Below, piece by piece: positions 11,259 to 18,663 of a stretch of DNA of 64,000 nt; positions within the stretch are counted from its first letter, which is position 1, and every line of letters begins with the position of its first letter. A model generated the notes under the pieces. That model was given only the letters and a program-made list of their open reading frames with translations. It did no database searches and was not told the origin of the DNA. A program made the position numbers and the translations under genes. Origin of the DNA: Pseudogulbenkiania sp. MAI-1 (GTDB lineage: Bacteria; Pseudomonadota; Gammaproteobacteria; Burkholderiales; Chromobacteriaceae); contig NZ_AZUR01000001.1 of NCBI RefSeq assembly GCF_000527175.1, forward strand, positions 1,712,501 through 1,776,500. The letters run 5' to 3'.

Positions 11259-12401
11259 ATGAAAAAACTGACTAGCCTGCTTGTGGCAGCAGCCGTTGCT
11301 CTGCCGTCGTTTTCCTTTGCCAATGCTCCCTTCGTTCCTCCCGTGCCGGAAATCGCCGGCAAGGCTTATTATCTGATCGATTTCTACAGTGGGCAGGTGG
11401 TGGCTGCCAGCGATCCGGACAAGCGCATCGCACCGGCCTCGCTGACCAAGCTGATGACCGGTTACCTGACCTACAAGGCCATCAAGGAAAAGCGGCTGAT
11501 GCTGGATCAGCAGCTGACCGTGTCGCAGAAGGGCTGGACCACCGGTGGCTCGCGCATGTTCCTCGATCCCAAGGTCCCGGTGACCGTGGATGACCTGATC
11601 AAGGGCATGGACGTGCAGTCGGGCAACGACGCCTGCGTGACCCTGGCCGAAGCCATCGCCGGCAGCGAAGAGGCGTTTGCCCAGATGATGACGGCCGAGG
11701 CCAAGCGGCTGGGCATGGTCAACACCCAGTTCCGCAACGCCACCGGCCTGCCGGACCCGGAGCACTTCACTACCGTGCACGATCTGGGCATTCTGGCGAC
11801 AGCGATCATTCGCGAGTTCCCCGAGTTCTACAAGACCTACTCGCTCAAATCGTTCACGTACAACGGCATTACCCAGCCGAACCGCAACCTGCTGCTGTAC
11901 CGTGACCCCAACGTCGACGGCATGAAAACCGGCTTCACCGATGATGCCGGCTACAACATGGTGGCGTCGAGCCGCCGTGACGGCCGACGGGTGATTTCCG
12001 TGGTGGTGGGTACCGCGAGCCCCGAGGCACGGGCAGTGGAAAGCTCCAAGCTGCTGAACTACGGCTTGCAATTCTTCGATACGCCCAAACTGTATGCGGC
12101 AAACAAGCCGGTTTCCGAAATCCCGGTATACAAGGGTGATGCCAAGGCGCTGCCGATCGGCTTCACCAGCGATATCTACACCACGGTGTTGAAGGGCCAG
12201 GCCGCCAAGCTCAAGGCCGATCTGACCACCAGCCAGCCGGTCATCGCGCCGATCAAGGCGGGGCAGGTGGTGGGCAAGCTGGTGGTGAGCCTCGATGGCA
12301 AGAAGGTGCTGGAGCGTCCGGTGGTGGCGCTGAAGGCGGTCGAGGAAGGCAACTTCTTCAGCCGTCTGTGGGACAGCATCAAGCTGTTGCTGGGCTGGTA
12401 A
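11259..12401 (+). CDS. dacA: D-alanyl-D-alanine carboxypeptidase (PBP5/6 family)
   Basis: Periplasmic low-molecular-weight penicillin-binding protein that removes the terminal D-Ala from peptidoglycan pentapeptides. A signal peptide occupies residues 1-22 (KKLTSLLVAAAVALPSFSFA, then cleavage before NAPF). The serine-enzyme motifs are all present: SLTK (SxxK), SGN (SxN) and KTGFT (KTG). A PBP5 C-terminal beta domain follows, and the protein ends in an amphipathic membrane anchor (FFSRLWDSIKLLLGW). The ATG at 11259 is preferred over a GTG 21 bp upstream because the signal peptide begins there. It heads a run with ybeD, lipB and lipA. Confidence 0.93.
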   Translation: MKKLTSLLVAAAVALPSFSFANAPFVPPVPEIAGKAYYLIDFYSGQVVAASDPDKRIAPASLTKLMTGYLTYKAIKEKRLMLDQQLTVSQKGWTTGGSRMFLDPKVPVTVDDLIKGMDVQSGNDACVTLAEAIAGSEEAFAQMMTAEAKRLGMVNTQFRNATGLPDPEHFTTVHDLGILATAIIREFPEFYKTYSLKSFTYNGITQPNRNLLLYRDPNVDGMKTGFTDDAGYNMVASSRRDGRRVISVVVGTASPEARAVESSKLLNYGLQFFDTPKLYAANKPVSEIPVYKGDAKALPIGFTSDIYTTVLKGQAAKLKADLTTSQPVIAPIKAGQVVGKLVVSLDGKKVLERPVVALKAVEEGNFFSRLWDSIKLLLGW

Positions 12402-12470
12402 GCCCATGGGGTTGGCCGTCTTGCCTCAAGGGCTTCGGCCAGCCTTTATCTGTTTTCAGGATGTAGTGTG

Positions 12471-12740
12471 ATGAGTAACGATCTCAAGGATTTGCTGGAC
12501 TTTCCCTGTCGCTTTCCGATCAAGGTGATGGGCGAGCAGCATCCCGATTTTCAAACCACGATTTTCGAGGTGGTGCGAGTGCATGCACCGGATCTCGAGA
12601 TGGTGGACATCGTGGCGCGCGACAGCTCCAGCGGCAAGTACATTTCGCTGACGGTAAACGTGATGGCGGTGTCGCGCGAGCAACTGGACAATATTTACAT
12701 GGCGCTGACCGCTCACGCCATGGTCAAGGTGGCGCTGTAA
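12471..12740 (+). CDS. ybeD: YbeD/DUF493 family protein
   Basis: Small ACT-like alpha/beta protein of 89 residues with the family core FPCRFPIKVMG...FEVV and the C-terminal SREQLDNIYMALTAHAMVKVAL. Its function is unresolved, but the gene is regularly found between dacA and lipB, as here, which suggests a link to lipoate metabolism. The stop is four bases from the lipB ATG. A GTG precedes the chosen ATG. Confidence 0.88.
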   Translation: MSNDLKDLLDFPCRFPIKVMGEQHPDFQTTIFEVVRVHAPDLEMVDIVARDSSSGKYISLTVNVMAVSREQLDNIYMALTAHAMVKVAL

Positions 12741-12743
12741 GCG

Positions 12744-13367
12744 ATGAGCCGTATCGTCAAGCACCTGGGGCTGGTCGACTACACGCCCACTTGGCGGGCC
12801 ATGCAGGCCTTTACCGACGCCCGCACCAGCGACACGCCGGACGAGCTGTGGTGCGTCGAGCACCCGCCGGTGTACACGCTGGGGCTGGCCGGCAAGCCCG
12901 AGCACCTGATCATCCCGAGCCAGATCGAAGTGGTGAAGTGCGATCGCGGCGGGCAGGTGACCTATCACGGACCGGGCCAGCTGGTGGTGTATCTGCTGGT
13001 CGATTTCAAGCGCATGGGCATCGGCGTGCGCGAACTGGTGCGGCGCATCGAGCAGTCGGTCATCGACCTGCTGGCGGAACTGGGTATCGAAGCCAACGGT
13101 GACGTCGACGCGCCGGGGGTATACGTGCGGGGCGAGAAGATCGCCTCGCTGGGGTTGCGCATCAAGAACGGTGCGGTCTACCACGGGCTGAGCCTCAACG
13201 TGGACATGGATCTGACGCCGTTCTCGTGGATCAATCCTTGCGGCTATGCCGGCCTCAAGGTAACGCAGATCAAAGACCAAGGCGCTTCGCTGACGGTGGC
13301 CGAAACAGCCGAACGGCTGCTGCCGCATCTGGAGCGACACCTGACGGTGAAGAAGGAGACCGCATGA
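12744..13367 (+). CDS. lipB: Lipoyl(octanoyl) transferase LipB
   Basis: Transfers octanoate from acyl carrier protein to the lipoyl domains of 2-oxoacid dehydrogenases and the glycine cleavage H protein. The product has 207 residues. Family landmarks: HPPVYTLGLAGK, the RGGQVTYHGPGQLVVYLL block that shapes the active site, the catalytic lysine segment SLGLRIKNGAVYHGLSLNV, and INPCGYAGLKVTQ with the acyl-accepting cysteine. It overlaps lipA by four bases (ATGA), implying coupled translation. Confidence 0.96.
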   Translation: MSRIVKHLGLVDYTPTWRAMQAFTDARTSDTPDELWCVEHPPVYTLGLAGKPEHLIIPSQIEVVKCDRGGQVTYHGPGQLVVYLLVDFKRMGIGVRELVRRIEQSVIDLLAELGIEANGDVDAPGVYVRGEKIASLGLRIKNGAVYHGLSLNVDMDLTPFSWINPCGYAGLKVTQIKDQGASLTVAETAERLLPHLERHLTVKKETA

Positions 13368-14311
13368 AACTGGACAACCAGACTGGCGTGAAACACAAGG
13401 GCGCCGACAAGACTGCACGCATCCCGATCAAGATCGTGCCGCTCGACGAAAAGCTGAAGAAGCCTGAGTGGATTCGCGCCAAGCTGCCCAACGGCCAGCG
13501 CTTCAACGAGATCAAGCAGATCCTGCGTGAGCAGAAGCTGCATACCGTCTGTGAAGAGGCCACTTGCCCGAACATCGGCGAGTGCTTCAGCAACGGCACC
13601 GCCACCTTCATGATCATGGGTGACATTTGCACCCGTCGTTGCCCGTTCTGCGACGTCGGCCACGGCCGTCCGAACCCGCTTGATCCGAATGAGCCCAAGC
13701 ATCTGGCCGAAACCGTGGCCGCGCTGCGACTCAAGTACGTGGTGATTACGTCGGTCGACCGCGACGACCTGCGCGACGGTGGCGCCCAGCATTTTGCCGA
13801 CTGCATCAGCGAGATCCGCAAGCTGTCCCCGAACACCCAGATCGAAGTGCTGGTGCCGGACTTCCGCGGCCGTCTCGATATCGCGCTGGATATCCTGACG
13901 CAGACCCCGCCGGACGTGATGAACCACAATCTGGAAACCGCACCGCGTCTCTACAAGCAGGCCCGCCCGGGGGCCGATTATCAGCACTCGCTGACGCTGT
14001 TGAAGGAATTCAAGGCACGCAACCCGAACGTGTCGACCAAGTCCGGTATCATGGTCGGCCTCGGCGAGACCGACGAAGAAGTGTACGAAGTGATGGCCGA
14101 CATGCGTGCCCACGACATCGACATGATCACCATCGGCCAGTACCTGCAGCCGACCGACGGCCACCTGCCGGTGCTGCGCTACGTGCACCCGACCGTGTTC
14201 AAGCAGTTCGAGGACAAGGCCTACGAAGTGGGCTTCAAGCATGCGGCGGTCGGCGCTATGGTGCGCTCCAGCTACCATGCAGATCAGCAGGCGCATGGTG
14301 CAGGGGTCTGA
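13364..14311 (+). CDS. lipA: Lipoyl synthase LipA
   Basis: Radical-SAM enzyme that inserts two sulfurs into protein-bound octanoate, completing the lipoyl cofactor after LipB. The product has 315 residues. Both iron-sulfur sites are visible: the auxiliary cluster cysteines in CEEATCPNIGEC, and the radical-SAM CTRRCPFCDV motif. A C-terminal RSSYHAD motif contributes the conserved serine ligand. The start is the ATG overlapping the lipB stop; the frame extends upstream inside lipB but has no role there. Confidence 0.97.
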   Translation: MKLDNQTGVKHKGADKTARIPIKIVPLDEKLKKPEWIRAKLPNGQRFNEIKQILREQKLHTVCEEATCPNIGECFSNGTATFMIMGDICTRRCPFCDVGHGRPNPLDPNEPKHLAETVAALRLKYVVITSVDRDDLRDGGAQHFADCISEIRKLSPNTQIEVLVPDFRGRLDIALDILTQTPPDVMNHNLETAPRLYKQARPGADYQHSLTLLKEFKARNPNVSTKSGIMVGLGETDEEVYEVMADMRAHDIDMITIGQYLQPTDGHLPVLRYVHPTVFKQFEDKAYEVGFKHAAVGAMVRSSYHADQQAHGAGV

Positions 14312-14471
14312 TGACACTTCCAGCGCTAATGGCGACTGAACAACGCTAATTTGTACGCTGCATCGCTCACTGCTACCCAGGGGCGGCCATACAGAAGGCA
14401 TGTCCAAGGATCAGGGAGTGTCCTGCGATAGCGGTACAAATCGGCAAGGGCCGATCACATCCCGGACAAAG

Positions 14472-14498
14472 ATGCCGACCACACAGGTCGGCATTTTC
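14472..14498 (+). terminator. Terminator downstream of lipA
   Basis: Perfect 9-bp stem ATGCCGACC / GGTCGGCAT with a five-base loop, then TTTCATTTT. It lies about 160 nt after the lipA stop. Confidence 0.75.
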
Positions 14499-14797
14499 AT
14501 TTTCTGTGCAGACCGTCCTGGATGACTCGGGATTGTGCACGGTACACCAGTTACACCGGCTTGCACTCAATGGATGTAGATGTGTTTGGAAAGAACAAGG
14601 ACCTGCCTGGTCCTTTTTATGGGTGGCTGGTACTTTGCCTCTATAACAAAGGCGATGCATTGCTATCGATGTAATGGAGCAAGGTGAATTATTTGGCCGC
14701 TGCAATGCCGACATGGTCTCACGATGCTTTTTCATCCTTGAAGCGGTCGATTATTGAAACTAGGCTGATGGCATCATGAAGAGGGTTGAATACGCAA
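14499..14797. other. Intergenic region between lipA and the HD-domain gene
   Basis: No protein gene is supported here. A second terminator-like hairpin ends about 120 nt after the first (see 14597-14618), so the segment 14499-14618 could carry a short RNA. The right end is more AT-rich. It holds TTGAAG and, 17 bp on, TAGGCT (around 14740-14768), a weak candidate promoter for the next gene. Confidence 0.4.
14597..14618 (+). terminator. Second terminator-like hairpin after lipA
   Basis: Stem AAGGACC / GGTCCTT with loop TGCCT, followed by three more T. Because the lipA terminator lies upstream, this one suggests either read-through insurance or an independent short transcript. Confidence 0.6.
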
Positions 14798-15847
14798 ATG
14801 GGAAACGATATCCGACTCGAACTCCCTGATACGCTGTTTATGAAGCACCGGTTGTATCAGGAAGGGCCGTTGGTTTTCCGGCTGGACGAAAAATTCCGCC
14901 ACAGCCTGCTCGCGCCATTCCCGCGTGCTATCGAGCCACGCCTCCCGAAGCCCTCCACTCTTGCGCTGTGGGAGGCGGCGGCCCTCGCCGATTATTACAG
15001 CAAATTAACGGCTCTACTGCCTGGTCGCTTGCAAGCCGATCAGCTGATTGGGGTGGTTGAGCGGTTGACGATGCTTGCCCGGCAGAATCCTGATGGCGCG
15101 GTCGCTGCGATCTTGCTGTGCCAGTGGGAAAACTATGTGGCGCACCATGCCATCAATGTGGCCTTGTTGGCCAGCCTGATGGCCGACAGGCTCAATCTCG
15201 ACGCGGCGATACACCGGCTATTGGTGCTGGCGGCCTTGACAATGAATCTGGGCGCCATCGCGCTGCACAACGAGATGGCGCACCAGGAAGGGCCACCCTG
15301 CACGATGCAGCGGCAGCTGATTGACATGCATCCCATCATAAGCTCGGCGCTGTTGCGCGAAATTGGCTTCGAGGATGAGCGGTTGCATCTGGTCGTCTTG
15401 ACGCATCACGAACGCCATGATGGACATGGTTATCCATTCAAGCTGAAGGCCCACGAGATCGACCAGGTGGCACACCTCCTGCATCTCCTGGACGTCGCGA
15501 TCGCCAAGCTGATGCCGCGGAGCTACCGCCAGCGCCTACCGGCGAAAAAGGCCCTGGCCCAGCTGTATACCAATGCCGGCGAACCGTTCGAGCCTTGCTA
15601 TTTCATGCAGCTGGTCAAAGTGCTGGGGCTGTATCCCTCCGGGAGTTTTGTCAGTCTTGATTCGGGCGAGAGTGCGCTTGTCGTCATGCAGACCGCTCGC
15701 GCCCATGCTCCGCGCGTAGCCACGCTGAAGGGCCGCTATGCCCTGTTCGATACCGCGACCCGGGATCGGCGCATTGCCAGGAGCATTCATATGCCGGTTG
15801 AGGCGCGCCATCTTTCGTGGTTTGCCCCATTCTGGGGTCTGAATTAG
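14798..15847 (+). CDS. Degenerate HD-GYP domain protein
   Basis: Resembles HD-GYP cyclic-di-GMP phosphodiesterases. Visible remnants are the first histidine region (AHHAINVALLA, residues 115-125), an HP motif (MHPIISSALLREIG, from 177) and the signature THHERHDGHGYP (202-213). The central HD pair of the family (normally LLHDIGK) reads LTMNLGA at 147-153, so both metal-binding residues are replaced (M149, N150) and the lysine is alanine. Catalysis is therefore doubtful, and a binding or signalling role is possible. The N-terminal 110 residues match the DUF3391-like position of such proteins, but I cannot assign them. An ATG at 14798 or a TTG at 14786 may be the start. Single gene. Confidence 0.75.
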   Translation: MGNDIRLELPDTLFMKHRLYQEGPLVFRLDEKFRHSLLAPFPRAIEPRLPKPSTLALWEAAALADYYSKLTALLPGRLQADQLIGVVERLTMLARQNPDGAVAAILLCQWENYVAHHAINVALLASLMADRLNLDAAIHRLLVLAALTMNLGAIALHNEMAHQEGPPCTMQRQLIDMHPIISSALLREIGFEDERLHLVVLTHHERHDGHGYPFKLKAHEIDQVAHLLHLLDVAIAKLMPRSYRQRLPAKKALAQLYTNAGEPFEPCYFMQLVKVLGLYPSGSFVSLDSGESALVVMQTARAHAPRVATLKGRYALFDTATRDRRIARSIHMPVEARHLSWFAPFWGLN

Positions 15848-15858
15848 CCCGTTGGTTC

Positions 15859-15889
15859 AAAAGGGGCGCGGTCACATGCGACCAGCCCC
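15859..15889 (-). terminator. Terminator for the 15948-16262 gene
   Basis: Read on the minus strand: GGGGC-T-GGTC, loop, GACC-GC-GCCCC, then TTTT. It lies between the two convergent genes and has a T-run only in the minus direction. Confidence 0.6.
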
Positions 15890-15947
15890 ATCGGCTCGAA
15901 TGCGCGTCGGATGTGTTTGAAGGACTGCTGGCGTTGCTTGCCTGGCA

Positions 15948-16262
15948 TCAACTCAGCTCGTCGGCTCGCCTCGACTGGGATGCCGTATAGCGGCGGGGTT
16001 TGTCCAGCCGGTTACCGGACGCGGCATTGTCTGCCTTGGTGGGGACGAGTTGCACTGCTTGTTCGGCCATCATGTCCAGATGGGCGGCCAGCTTGGCCTG
16101 CTCGTCGCGCGTCAGGGTGTTCTTGCCCGGCAAGGGTTGCTTTGTGCGCGGCTGCTCTTGCTGGCATTCTTTGAGGGCGCCGGCGTGGGGGGTGATCAGG
16201 CCGGCGGCGAGGGTGCTGGTCGCCAGGAGGCAGCCAGCCAGGAACGACAGCAACTGCTTCAT
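15948..16262 (-). CDS. Small exported protein, unknown function
   Basis: 104 residues with an N-terminal signal sequence (MKQLLSFLAGCLLATSTLAA, likely cleaved before GLITPH). An LAGC at residues 8-11 resembles a lipobox but sits too close to the start. The mature part is polar, lacks recognisable domains and contains KNTLTRDEQAKLAAHLDMMAEQ, probably helical. It is divergent from zur and shares its upstream region, about 100 bp from the Zur-box candidate, so it may belong to the zinc regulon. This is inference only. Confidence 0.65.
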   Translation of the reverse strand: MKQLLSFLAGCLLATSTLAAGLITPHAGALKECQQEQPRTKQPLPGKNTLTRDEQAKLAAHLDMMAEQAVQLVPTKADNAASGNRLDKPRRYTASQSRRADELS

Positions 16263-16358
16263 GTGTTCTTCTCCGGTCGTTGATTGGCATTGGAATTAGT
16301 CTAACACCATAAGAAAATCATCATACATGCCAAGAGTGTTAATAGTTGTGAACGACAG

Positions 16359-16373
16359 TGTTATATAATAACA
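16359..16373. promoter_or_regulatory. Candidate Zur box upstream of zur
   Basis: TGTTATATAATAACA: 6-bp perfect inverted arms TGTTAT / ATAACA around ATA. It is close to the core of the gammaproteobacterial Zur consensus (TGTTATAwTATAACA). It lies 35 bp before the zur start, in an otherwise unremarkable region, and precedes the whole zur-znu operon. Autoregulation by zinc-loaded Zur is expected. Confidence 0.7.
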
Positions 16374-16407
16374 TACTGCCCTCATTCTCAAGATTGACCC
16401 TCCCGTG

Positions 16408-16842
16408 ATGAACAAGCAAAGCTATCTGGCTGCCGCCGAGCGGCATTGCCTGCGCCGTGGCTGCAAGCTCACCACCCTGCGTCGGCACATCCTCGAGTTG
16501 GTGCTCGAGTACGATGGTGTCGTCAAGGCGTACCAGGTGTTGGCCGACCTGCAGCGTGAGCGCGGTGTGGCGGCTCCGCCCACGGTGTACCGGGCATTGG
16601 ACTTTCTGGTGGAGCAGGGATTGCTGCATAAGGTCGACGCGCTCAACGGTTTTGTCGTATGCAGACATTTCGATTGCCACCATCATGGTCTAATCCTGGT
16701 GTGCGAAACATGCGGCCGGGTCGAGGAGATCGACGCCAGCCGTTTCCTGGGTGTTCTGCAAGAGGTAACCGATGCCGTCGGGTTCCAGAGCCGCGAGCAG
16801 AATCTGTTGCTCACCGGAGTTTGCAAGGCTTGTCACGCATGA
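16408..16842 (+). CDS. zur: Zinc uptake regulator Zur (Fur family)
   Basis: Fur-family repressor of 144 residues. The N-terminal winged helix (LTTLRRHILELVLEYDGVVKAYQVL ... PPTVYRALDFLVEQGLLHKV) is followed by a metal-binding dimerisation domain with CRHFDCHHHGLILVCETCGRVEEID and a C-terminal GVCKACH; the two CxxC pairs are the usual structural zinc site. The Zur assignment over Fur rests on the operon: it is the first gene before a COG0523 GTPase and znuCBA. ATG at 16408 is chosen, though GTG at 16405 is adjacent. It overlaps the next gene by four bases. Confidence 0.93.
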   Translation: MNKQSYLAAAERHCLRRGCKLTTLRRHILELVLEYDGVVKAYQVLADLQRERGVAAPPTVYRALDFLVEQGLLHKVDALNGFVVCRHFDCHHHGLILVCETCGRVEEIDASRFLGVLQEVTDAVGFQSREQNLLLTGVCKACHA

Positions 16843-17762
16843 AGAAGACCGTCGTCAATCTGTTTACCGGGTTTCTCGGCGTGGGCAAAACGACCGCACT
16901 GCGCCATCTGATCGCCAATAGACCATCGAATGAGCGCTGGGCGGTCATCGTCAACGAATTCGGCGAGGTGGGCATCGACGGTGCCGCGCTGAGCGACGGC
17001 GAGTTGCCGGTGGCGGAAATCGCCGGCGGCTGCATGTGCTGTGTGGCCGGGCCGCAGATGACCGTAACCGTGGCCAATCTGTTACGGCGCGAGCGTCCTG
17101 ACCGTCTGCTGATCGAGGCCAGCGGCTTGGCCCACGCCGCCGGCGTGATCGATGAATTGCGTGAGCGGCCGCTCGGCGACGCCCTGACCATCGGTGCCGT
17201 GCTGACCGTGGTCGACCCGCGCCAGTTCACCAACCCCGATTACTTCCGTCAGCCGCTTTATCGCGACCAGGTGTCGTTGGCCGACGTGCTGGTGGCCAAC
17301 AAGGTCGATCTGGCCGACGTTGACATGCTCGAAATCTTCCGTCGTCAGGCGGCTAATCTGTTCCCTCCGAAATCCCTGGTAGCGGAAGTGCAGCAGGGGG
17401 CTCTGAATCCGGCGTGGCTCGATCTGGAGGTGGCACCGAAGTTGCGTTATCGGCCGGCGGTGCCCCCGCAATCCGCCTCCGGTTGGCGCTCGCAAGGCTG
17501 GCTCTTCGATGCGGGCACCGCCTTCAACGGCGAAGCGCTGACCGATTTCTTCGACTCCCTGCCGCAGCGAGTGCCAGGGCTGGTCCGTGCCAAGGGCGTG
17601 TTCCAGGTGCTCGGGTCGTGGATCTGGCTCAACTGGGCGGAAGGGCAGTGGGGGGCGAGTCAGGTCGCTTGGCGTCGAGATAGCCGCTTCGAGCTGATTG
17701 CGCCGGAGTTGGATGCAGAACAGATCGAGGCGGCGTTGCAGGCCTGCATCGAAAAAGAGTAA
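16839..17762 (+). CDS. COG0523 family GTPase, zinc-associated (ZigA/YeiR-like)
   Basis: CobW/COG0523 P-loop GTPase of 307 residues, proposed to act as a metallochaperone. The Walker A motif GFLGVGKTT lies at residues 11-19, the family metal motif GGCMCC (CxCC) at 63-68, the Mg-binding region in LLIEASGLAH, and the guanine-specificity motif NKVDLAD near 160. Location between zur and znuCBA under a Zur-box candidate indicates zinc homeostasis rather than cobalamin or nickel maturation. The ATG overlaps the zur stop (ATGA). No histidine-rich linker is present, unlike many paralogues. Confidence 0.9.
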   Translation: MKKTVVNLFTGFLGVGKTTALRHLIANRPSNERWAVIVNEFGEVGIDGAALSDGELPVAEIAGGCMCCVAGPQMTVTVANLLRRERPDRLLIEASGLAHAAGVIDELRERPLGDALTIGAVLTVVDPRQFTNPDYFRQPLYRDQVSLADVLVANKVDLADVDMLEIFRRQAANLFPPKSLVAEVQQGALNPAWLDLEVAPKLRYRPAVPPQSASGWRSQGWLFDAGTAFNGEALTDFFDSLPQRVPGLVRAKGVFQVLGSWIWLNWAEGQWGASQVAWRRDSRFELIAPELDAEQIEAALQACIEKE

Positions 17763-17773
17763 GTCCCGAAATC

Positions 17774-17923
17774 ATGAAGAATCATAATCATCAACAAGAG
17801 CCTGTTTCTCCTCTCGGCATCAGCCTGATGGGGATGTCGGTGGCGGAGCGCCTCGGCGGTGTCCTGGTCCTGCTTGGCGTGCTGTGGGCGATCGTCGGCT
17901 GGGCGATGGGGGGCGGTGAATGA
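17774..17923 (+). CDS. Small single-span membrane protein in the zinc operon, 49 residues
   Basis: Begins MKNHNHQQEPVSPLG, so it has two histidines at the N-terminus. A single hydrophobic helix follows (LGGVLVLLGVLWAIVGWAM, about residues 28-46), and it ends GGGE. The frame fills the gap between the GTPase stop (11 nt upstream) and znuC, whose ATG overlaps its stop (ATGA). This spacing argues for a translated member of the operon. I do not recognise a family. A membrane partner of ZnuB or a short peptide for coupling are both possible. The ribosome site is weak. Confidence 0.6.
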   Translation: MKNHNHQQEPVSPLGISLMGMSVAERLGGVLVLLGVLWAIVGWAMGGGE

Positions 17924-18663
17924 GCGTCCGCGTGGAGAACCTGACTGTCTCCTACCTGCGTCATCCGGCGGTACATCATGCCAGCGGCACCTTCGCCGAC
18001 GGAGAGGCGACCGCGATCTTCGGTCCCAACGGCGCCGGCAAGAGTACCCTGCTTAAGACGATGATCGGCGCGTTGAAACCCGACTCGGGGCATGTCCACC
18101 TGGACGGCTTCTCACGCAAGGACATTGCCTACCTCCCGCAGCAATCGGAAATCGACCGCTCCCTGCCGGTTTCGGTTTACGACCTGGTGGCCACCGGGTT
18201 GTGGCACCAGACCGGGGTGTTCGGCAAGGTCGGCCGCAAGCAGCGGGTGAAGGTGCAAGAGGCGTTGCGCGCCGTCGGGCTGGCCGATTTTGCCGAGCGG
18301 CCGATTTCCGCGCTGTCGACGGGGCAGTTCCAGCGCGTGCTGTTTGCCCGCATCCTGCTGCAGGATGCGCCGCTGATCTTGCTGGACGAGCCGTTCAACG
18401 CCGTCGACGCCAAGACCACCTACGACCTGCTCGAACTGATACGGCGCTGGCGCGACGAGGGGCGCACGGTGATCGCCGTGCTGCACGACTACGAGCAGGT
18501 GCGGGCCTATTTCCCGTATACCCTGCTGCTGGCGCGCGAGGTCGTCGCCTGGGGCAAGACCGAGCTGGTGCTGACCGATCTCAACCTGCGTCGGGCATCG
18601 GAAACGGCGGCGCACTGGCACGAGCGGGCGCCGGTTTGCCGCGTGGACGAGGAGGCGGCATGA
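17920..18663 (+). CDS. znuC: Zinc ABC transporter ATP-binding protein ZnuC
   Basis: ATPase subunit of the high-affinity zinc importer, on the cytoplasmic face of the inner membrane; 247 residues. Walker A GPNGAGKST near residue 37, Q-loop in YLPQQSE, ABC signature LSTGQFQRVLFARIL, Walker B LILLDEPFNAVD, and the switch histidine in IAVLHDYEQV. It overlaps both neighbours by four bases, so stoichiometric translation with ZnuB is likely. Family members can also carry manganese, but the Zur context favours zinc. Confidence 0.94.
   Translation: MSVRVENLTVSYLRHPAVHHASGTFADGEATAIFGPNGAGKSTLLKTMIGALKPDSGHVHLDGFSRKDIAYLPQQSEIDRSLPVSVYDLVATGLWHQTGVFGKVGRKQRVKVQEALRAVGLADFAERPISALSTGQFQRVLFARILLQDAPLILLDEPFNAVDAKTTYDLLELIRRWRDEGRTVIAVLHDYEQVRAYFPYTLLLAREVVAWGKTELVLTDLNLRRASETAAHWHERAPVCRVDEEAA

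Noticed and set aside
14373..14735. 120-codon minus-strand frame after lipA
   Set aside because: It covers both terminator hairpins, has no ribosome site and an amino-acid composition unlike a real protein.
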